From positions 496,001 to 560,000 of the forward strand of contig NZ_JNCS01000001.1 in assembly GCF_000731985.1 (NCBI RefSeq): 64,000 nucleotides of DNA. Reading direction: 5' to 3'. Shown one piece after another: positions 60,963-64,000 of this stretch. A program made the translations under genes and the position numbers. The stretch comes from Natrinema altunense (GTDB lineage Archaea; Halobacteriota; Halobacteria; Halobacteriales; Natrialbaceae). The number at the start of each line of letters is the position of its first letter. Position 1 is the stretch's first letter. Under the pieces are notes generated by a model. The model worked only from the letters and a program-made list of their open reading frames with translations, ran no database searches and had not been told where the DNA came from.

Positions 60963-61796
60963 ATGTCTCCCTTTAGCACACTATCTGATGTAATCTTAGG
61001 AGCAAAAACAGCAGTCTATCGTAGTGAGGGAGAGCTGAATGAAGCAGTGCGGACCCGGATTCCCGACAGCAGTGAACTCCGAACTATAGCAGAGATCGAA
61101 GCAACGGTCCGGACAAATGCGAAATACTCGCTCCTAAACGAATTTTTCAGCCGAGAAACGCTCATCACACTCGAAATAGAAACAGTTGATGACTCACCAC
61201 CATACAGTCCGATTGATTTACAAAAACGGCTTCGGAGAACCGATATTCCTGTGATTCAAGTCTTCTCAAAACCCAGCCGTGACCCCAGCAACCTCCCTAT
61301 AGACGAACATCTCATACTCACTCGACGCGATGAATCCAATTTTGTTGTCTTAATTAAAATCGAGAACAACTTCGGACAGATCGAGCAGTGGATTAGGGAT
61401 CTCGATATTGCTCTGCTAAACCATCTGCGGAAGAGAAAATCAGAGGATGCTGGATCAACAGATGCAGAATACGATCCTGGAGAGAGGATTAAAACATCCA
61501 TCACGGCTTACTTGAACCGCGCTTCGAAAGGAATGGGTTTCCGAGAGTCTCTGCTACAAGTTGAACAAGAAGTCGACAACATAGAACTGTACCGTCATCG
61601 TGCGCCAGAGTGGTATATGAAAAGGATTGGCAGTTCAGCAAAGGCAGGGGACGAAGTAATGAAAGTAAAACATTCAATCCGAATAGGAAAGGGAAAGAGC
61701 GGGACTCGGTGGGAGCGAAAGAGTTTCACCAAGACGGAAAACGCGATACAGTGGTTACGGGACTTCAACAAGGCCCCCGACCAATTCCCACACTGA
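60963..61796 (+). CDS. Unrecognised AT-rich cargo protein
   Basis: 277 residues, soluble, mixed fold with TIAEIEATVRTNAKYSLLNE, RTDIPVIQVFSKPSRDPSNL and HLILTRRDESNFVVLIKIEN; basic C-terminus (IRIGKGKSGTRWERKSFTKT). Codons are clearly AT-richer than the flanking genes. It sits alone on the plus strand between minus-strand operons, the typical place for a recently inserted defence or anti-defence gene. No family recognised. Confidence 0.6.
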   Translation: MSPFSTLSDVILGAKTAVYRSEGELNEAVRTRIPDSSELRTIAEIEATVRTNAKYSLLNEFFSRETLITLEIETVDDSPPYSPIDLQKRLRRTDIPVIQVFSKPSRDPSNLPIDEHLILTRRDESNFVVLIKIENNFGQIEQWIRDLDIALLNHLRKRKSEDAGSTDAEYDPGERIKTSITAYLNRASKGMGFRESLLQVEQEVDNIELYRHRAPEWYMKRIGSSAKAGDEVMKVKHSIRIGKGKSGTRWERKSFTKTENAIQWLRDFNKAPDQFPH

Positions 61797-61798
61797 AC

Positions 61799-62149
61799 TC
61801 AAAGTCCGGGTTTCTCTTCTGGCTTGGAGAAGCTGATCCACGCTGGCTCAAACGGAGGCTCGAAATCGTTCATCTCCATCTCATCATAGTCCTCCACGAT
61901 ATCCTCGATAACCTCCTTGTCATCCGGCATAGTCCTTTCAACTTCCTTGACGTCGAAGCCGTGAGTCTGGTCAGGTAGCTCTACTGACTCCTGGTCCACG
62001 CCCTGTACCATGATCAGGTCGTGTTCTCGGCCACCGTAAATCAAGGTCTCAATCGCCTCCGCATCAGGATTAGCGTCTCCGATTTCCTCCAGCAGGTTTT
62101 CCAAGTCCTCATCATCACGTAATGGTTCTGCGATTCTCTGTGTAGACAT
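61799..62149 (-). CDS. 116-residue acidic protein behind the tRNA cluster
   Basis: ATG 62149 (MSTQRIAEPLRDDEDLENLL) lies 22 nt after the 3' end of tRNA-Tyr, with SD AGAGGTG before it; the open frame upstream runs into the tRNA and is rejected. Acidic helical protein (DDKEVIEDIVEDYDEMEMND) ending in PAWISFSKPEEKPGL. Probably the last gene of the tRNA transcript. Unrecognised. Confidence 0.55.
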   Translation of the reverse strand: MSTQRIAEPLRDDEDLENLLEEIGDANPDAEAIETLIYGGREHDLIMVQGVDQESVELPDQTHGFDVKEVERTMPDDKEVIEDIVEDYDEMEMNDFEPPFEPAWISFSKPEEKPGL

Positions 62150-62170
62150 CGTTCTATACACCTCTGAAAT

Positions 62171-62349
62171 TCGGGGTGGCTGGATTCGAACCAGCGACAC
62201 TCCGCTTACCGAGCCCCAAGAAGAGTCAGGGAGGGAAGAAAATGGTCTGCCACACAGAAACCAGTTAGACCTCTGCGTGTCGACTCAATTTCCTATGAAC
62301 TCGTCTTGGAACTCTACAGGCGGATGCTCTACCGCTGAGCTACATCCCG
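62171..62349 (-). tRNA. tRNA-Tyr (GTA) with a 107-nt intron
   Basis: Minus strand. Acceptor CGGGATG/CACCCCG with C1-G72, the archaeal tRNA-Tyr identity pair, and A73. D arm GCTCAGCGGTAGAGC, anticodon stem TCCGC/GCGGA, loop CTGTAG+A (anticodon GTA), variable loop GTGTC, T arm GCTGG-TTCGAAT-CCAGC. Exons are separated at the canonical position 37/38 by bases 62207-62313. One A-C mismatch in the acceptor. Well supported. Confidence 0.88.
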
Positions 62350-62357
62350 TCCGAATA

Positions 62358-62441
62358 TAGGAGTGACCGGATTCGAACCGGCGAACCCGCTAAGGGAGGA
62401 GATCTTGAGTCTCCTGCCTTTGACCACTTGGCTACACTCCT
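62358..62441 (-). tRNA. tRNA-Leu (CAA)
   Basis: Minus strand, 84 nt, no intron. Acceptor AGGAGTG/CACTCCT, anticodon stem-loop GGAGA-CTCAAGA-TCTCC (anticodon CAA, reads UUG), a long class II variable arm (TCCCTTAGCGGGTTC) and T arm GCCGG-TTCGAAT-CCGGT with A73. All helices close. Confidence 0.92.
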
Positions 62442-62449
62442 GAGTGAAT

Positions 62450-62658
62450 TGGAGGCGGCAGGATTCGAACCTGCGACTTGGCGTTCACCCTGTTTTTCCG
62501 GTTCCCTGATGGTGACAGGATCTATCATTCCAGAGGTCATTCTTGGATTTCTGGTTAATCAAACCGGCAGGGTTTTTCGCCACCGTCTCAGGAAGCGTTG
62601 TCTCCTTGGCTTCCCTGATTGTGGCTAGCCCGCTCTGACCAAGCTGAGCTACGCCTCC
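62450..62658 (-). tRNA. Intron-containing tRNA, isotype not resolved
   Basis: Minus strand. Acceptor GGAGGCG/CGCCTCC, D arm GCTC-AGCTTGGTCA-GAGC and T arm GCAGG-TTCGAAT-CCTGC are perfect, with A73. About 130 extra bases interrupt the anticodon arm, and I cannot find a canonical stem and a loop with U33 at either edge. The insert has a hairpin (GGAAGC...GCTTCC) and two similar stretches ATCAGGGAA. Either the intron is at an unusual site or the gene is altered. Confidence 0.65.
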
Positions 62659-62698
62659 ATCGTGTTTTTCCCGCTATTCGGATTTGAGGGACGATTCG

Positions 62699-62760
62699 CC
62701 ACGAGGATTCTATGTTGGTATTAGCCTTCCCAGTCGATTTTGCTGGGCGGGCTCTCGTGG
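62699..62760 (-). ncRNA. Candidate small structured RNA between tRNAs
   Basis: CCACGAG and CTCGTGG close a 62-nt segment; inside, AGCC/GGCT and CCCAG/CTGGG nest as a second stem. No D or T arm, so not a tRNA. May be a processed spacer RNA or a small non-coding RNA. Confidence 0.3.
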
Positions 62761-62788
62761 TTACTTGCCCTCTCACCTTCCGCGGGGT

Positions 62789-62887
62789 CGGAGACGACCG
62801 GACTCGAACCGGTACAAATCGCCCAATTATGGGCGAATCCGCTACTCAGAAGTTCACAGCGCTCTACCAGATTGAGCTACGTCTCCA
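62789..62887 (-). tRNA. tRNA-like gene with unusual anticodon arm
   Basis: Minus strand, 99 nt. Acceptor GGAGACG/CGTCTCC, D arm GCTC-AATCTGGTA-GAGC and T arm ACCGG-TTCGAGT-CCGGT are perfect. Between them are about 24 bases more than usual. A strong stem TCGCCC-ATAATT-GGGCGA is present, but its loop does not give a normal anticodon, and CTTCTGA (which would be Arg TCT) lacks a matching stem. Isotype left open. Confidence 0.6.
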
Positions 62888-62894
62888 AAGTGCC

Positions 62895-62989
62895 CCAGAA
62901 GGACTCGATGATTAGTCCTGCTACCGCATCCGAAAGGGGATCCAGACCGCGGTAACAAAAAGGGGGCTGCCTATCGAAACCCTCTGGGA
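62895..62989 (-). ncRNA. Structured RNA with closing stem and hairpins
   Basis: On the minus strand CCCAGAGG at the 5' end pairs with CCTTCTGGG at the 3' end. Within are TACCGC/GCGGTA enclosing the hairpin ATCC-CCTTTC-GGAT, and GGACT-AATCATCG-AGTCC just before the closing strand. The compact three-way arrangement, next to tRNAs and free of open frames, suggests a functional RNA of about 95 nt. No known family recognised. Confidence 0.45.
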
Positions 62990-63139
62990 CACAAGGTGGT
63001 TAACCTTTCTCAGGACAGATCTAGCCCTCCGGAGTCGAGAAACCCAAGCGGAAGGCACCACTCGAAAGAGACAGAGATCACTGAGGTACGACCCCTCCCC
63101 TCTGAACTTCTATCTCTTTCAAGCACTAATTGTCAAATG

Positions 63140-63170
63140 CCTTTTTTATGTGTTTGGTGAACGCCGAACC
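63140..63170 (-). promoter_or_regulatory. Promoter of the tRNA/RNA cluster with operator
   Basis: On the minus strand an imperfect palindrome GGTTCGGCGTTCACCAAACA (63151-63170) lies directly upstream of the TATA box CATAAAAAAGG (63140-63150). It joins features of both operator types (GTTCG and TGTTTGG). The transcript would enter the structured RNA and the tRNAs. A hairpin GCCTTCCG/CGGAGGGC near 63020-63060 lies in the leader. Confidence 0.55.
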
Positions 63171-63175
63171 ATTCG

Positions 63176-64000
63176 TCAGTTGAAATCAGAAAGACCGGAC
63201 TGTTCACCCAGATCCTCAACGTCTTCTTCCTCATCAACCTGCGGAACCTTGACTTCGCCAAAATACCGCTCCTGCTCTGCCTCACCCAATTCATCAGCCC
63301 GTCTCTCCGGAAAATGCAGAACACCTGACTCAGCACTATTCTCATTTCGGTATACATCAGCCTCTCCGAATTCCCGGAACAAGTCCTCAGCACTGTACCC
63401 CGTTTGCTGTTCAACGAACCCGGTATCACTCGTCAACGCCCACGACGCAGTCCGCAGATTACCATACTCCTCAACGAACCATTCAGCATCGCTCCGATCC
63501 AAGGACTCTACCTCTTCAAGACGGTCAACGAAGTATTCCTCCGCCAATTCATCCACCTGGAACCGGCTGTACACCTCCTCACTACCCCGGTCAAGCACCA
63601 GGACTTCATCAACAATCCGTGTACCCGTCACCTCGTTACTCCCTCTCAGCTTCGGAGACAGCTGATACTTCTCCAAGGCATTCTCCGGAGCCAACTCAAG
63701 GAACTGCGGCCGGTAATCCACGAACACATCACCTTCCCCAGCCTGATCCTCGAGAACCTCAGCAGCCGTAGAAAACTGAGACCTGAACGGCAACACATAC
63801 TCTCCACCGTCCAGCAACAGGCTTCCACCCAGACCAGAATTCAGCTCCGAAGCGAACTCTGGATCCGGAACTGACCGGTACTCGTGACTGACTATCTCTC
63901 CCTGTTCCTCCCAGGGCTGCTGATACTGGTACTCCTCCAGGACGTGCTTCGGATCCCCGTGATCCAGCCGCCACCGATCATCGACGTGAAGATCTCCGTC
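63176..64000 (-). CDS. Acidic protein, cut by the window end
   Basis: The frame is open without a stop from 64000 to TGA 63176, 274 residues, so the start lies outside the window. It contains HGDPKHVLEEYQYQQPWEEQ, LNSGLGGSLLLDGGEYVLPF, and QVDELAEEYFVDRLEEVESL, ending in an acidic tail. Soluble; no motif named. It shows that the element continues to the right. Confidence 0.6.
   Translation of the reverse strand, partial: DGDLHVDDRWRLDHGDPKHVLEEYQYQQPWEEQGEIVSHEYRSVPDPEFASELNSGLGGSLLLDGGEYVLPFRSQFSTAAEVLEDQAGEGDVFVDYRPQFLELAPENALEKYQLSPKLRGSNEVTGTRIVDEVLVLDRGSEEVYSRFQVDELAEEYFVDRLEEVESLDRSDAEWFVEEYGNLRTASWALTSDTGFVEQQTGYSAEDLFREFGEADVYRNENSAESGVLHFPERRADELGEAEQERYFGEVKVPQVDEEEDVEDLGEQSGLSDFN

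Noticed and set aside
61799-62200. Longer N-terminus for the protein behind the tRNA cluster
   Set aside because: It would overlap the tRNA-Tyr 3' end; ATG 62149 with its own ribosome site is preferred.
62699-62760. A fifth tRNA between the tRNA genes
   Set aside because: The segment has a closing stem but no D arm or T arm with TTCGA, so it is kept only as a weak RNA candidate.
1-64000. CRISPR array
   Set aside because: No regularly spaced identical repeats of 25-40 bases were seen, although a CARF protein is present.
1-64000. Insertion sequences, transposases or an integrase
   Set aside because: No DDE, HUH, serine or tyrosine recombinase motif was found in any convincing protein; the integrase is probably outside the window.

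Overview
The window starts on a haloarchaeal chromosome and then enters a large integrated mobile element that continues past the right edge. Bases 1 to about 1,100 are GC-rich and hold the complete gene for the small haloarchaeal Sec61-beta protein (26-187) and one short acidic protein. Near an imperfect inverted repeat (1062-1123) the composition changes visibly to roughly balanced base content with many AGA/AGG codons, and it stays so to base 64,000. Proteins are acidic, many promoters are archaeal TATA boxes about 25-28 nt from the ATG (leaderless), and two TATA-binding proteins are encoded. The host is therefore a halophilic archaeon. No integrase, replication initiator or VirB4-type ATPase was seen, so the rest of the element should lie to the right.

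Layout. (1) 1.2-4.3 kb: cargo at the left end, with an HTH-Mrr-like nuclease, a coiled-coil protein, an unrecognised protein and an HTH regulator. (2) 4.4-22.6 kb, almost all minus strand: a cell-surface and DNA-transfer module. It has a fusexin (HAP2/GCS1-like membrane fusogen, fsx1) with two small membrane partners, a 1,213-residue GLUG-repeat adhesin, a membrane glycosyltransferase, several membrane or secreted proteins, and a VirD4/TraG-type ATPase in an operon with secreted and membrane proteins. (3) 22.6-27.9 kb: cargo, with a VRR-NUC-type nuclease, a duplicated-domain protein and a HEPN-like protein with a broken reading frame. (4) 28.0-36.9 kb, mostly minus strand: two long operons of unrecognised proteins, including C2H2/zinc-ribbon proteins, a membrane JAB-like protein and four or five membrane-anchored proteins. 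(5) 36.9-38.6 kb: a small operon of overlapping genes with a RelE-like protein, facing a PadR regulator, plus zinc-ribbon microproteins. (6) 38.7-54.7 kb: a defence island. It has a methyltransferase fusion with a CARF-HTH regulator, a complete type I restriction-modification system (hsdM, hsdS, hsdR), an orphan N6 methylase and three further genes with nuclease-like or HEPN-like features. A TBP gene sits on each side of the restriction-modification block. (7) 54.7-62.1 kb: unrecognised element genes and a DUF932 protein. (8) 62.1-63.2 kb: a cluster of four tRNA or tRNA-like genes and at least one structured RNA behind an operator-type promoter. (9) 63.2-64.0 kb: a gene cut by the window end.

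How it may work together (inference). Fusexin, adhesin, glycosyltransferase and a coupling-type ATPase in one block suggest an element that spreads by adhesion and membrane fusion, with or without a conjugation-like pump. Shared promoter sequences link fsx1 to a seven-helix membrane protein, and the adhesin to the first gene of the ATPase operon. A palindromic operator directly upstream of the TATA box recurs at four or five promoters, including that of the tRNA cluster. The element thus seems to carry its own regulon, its own TBPs, its own tRNAs and a defence island.
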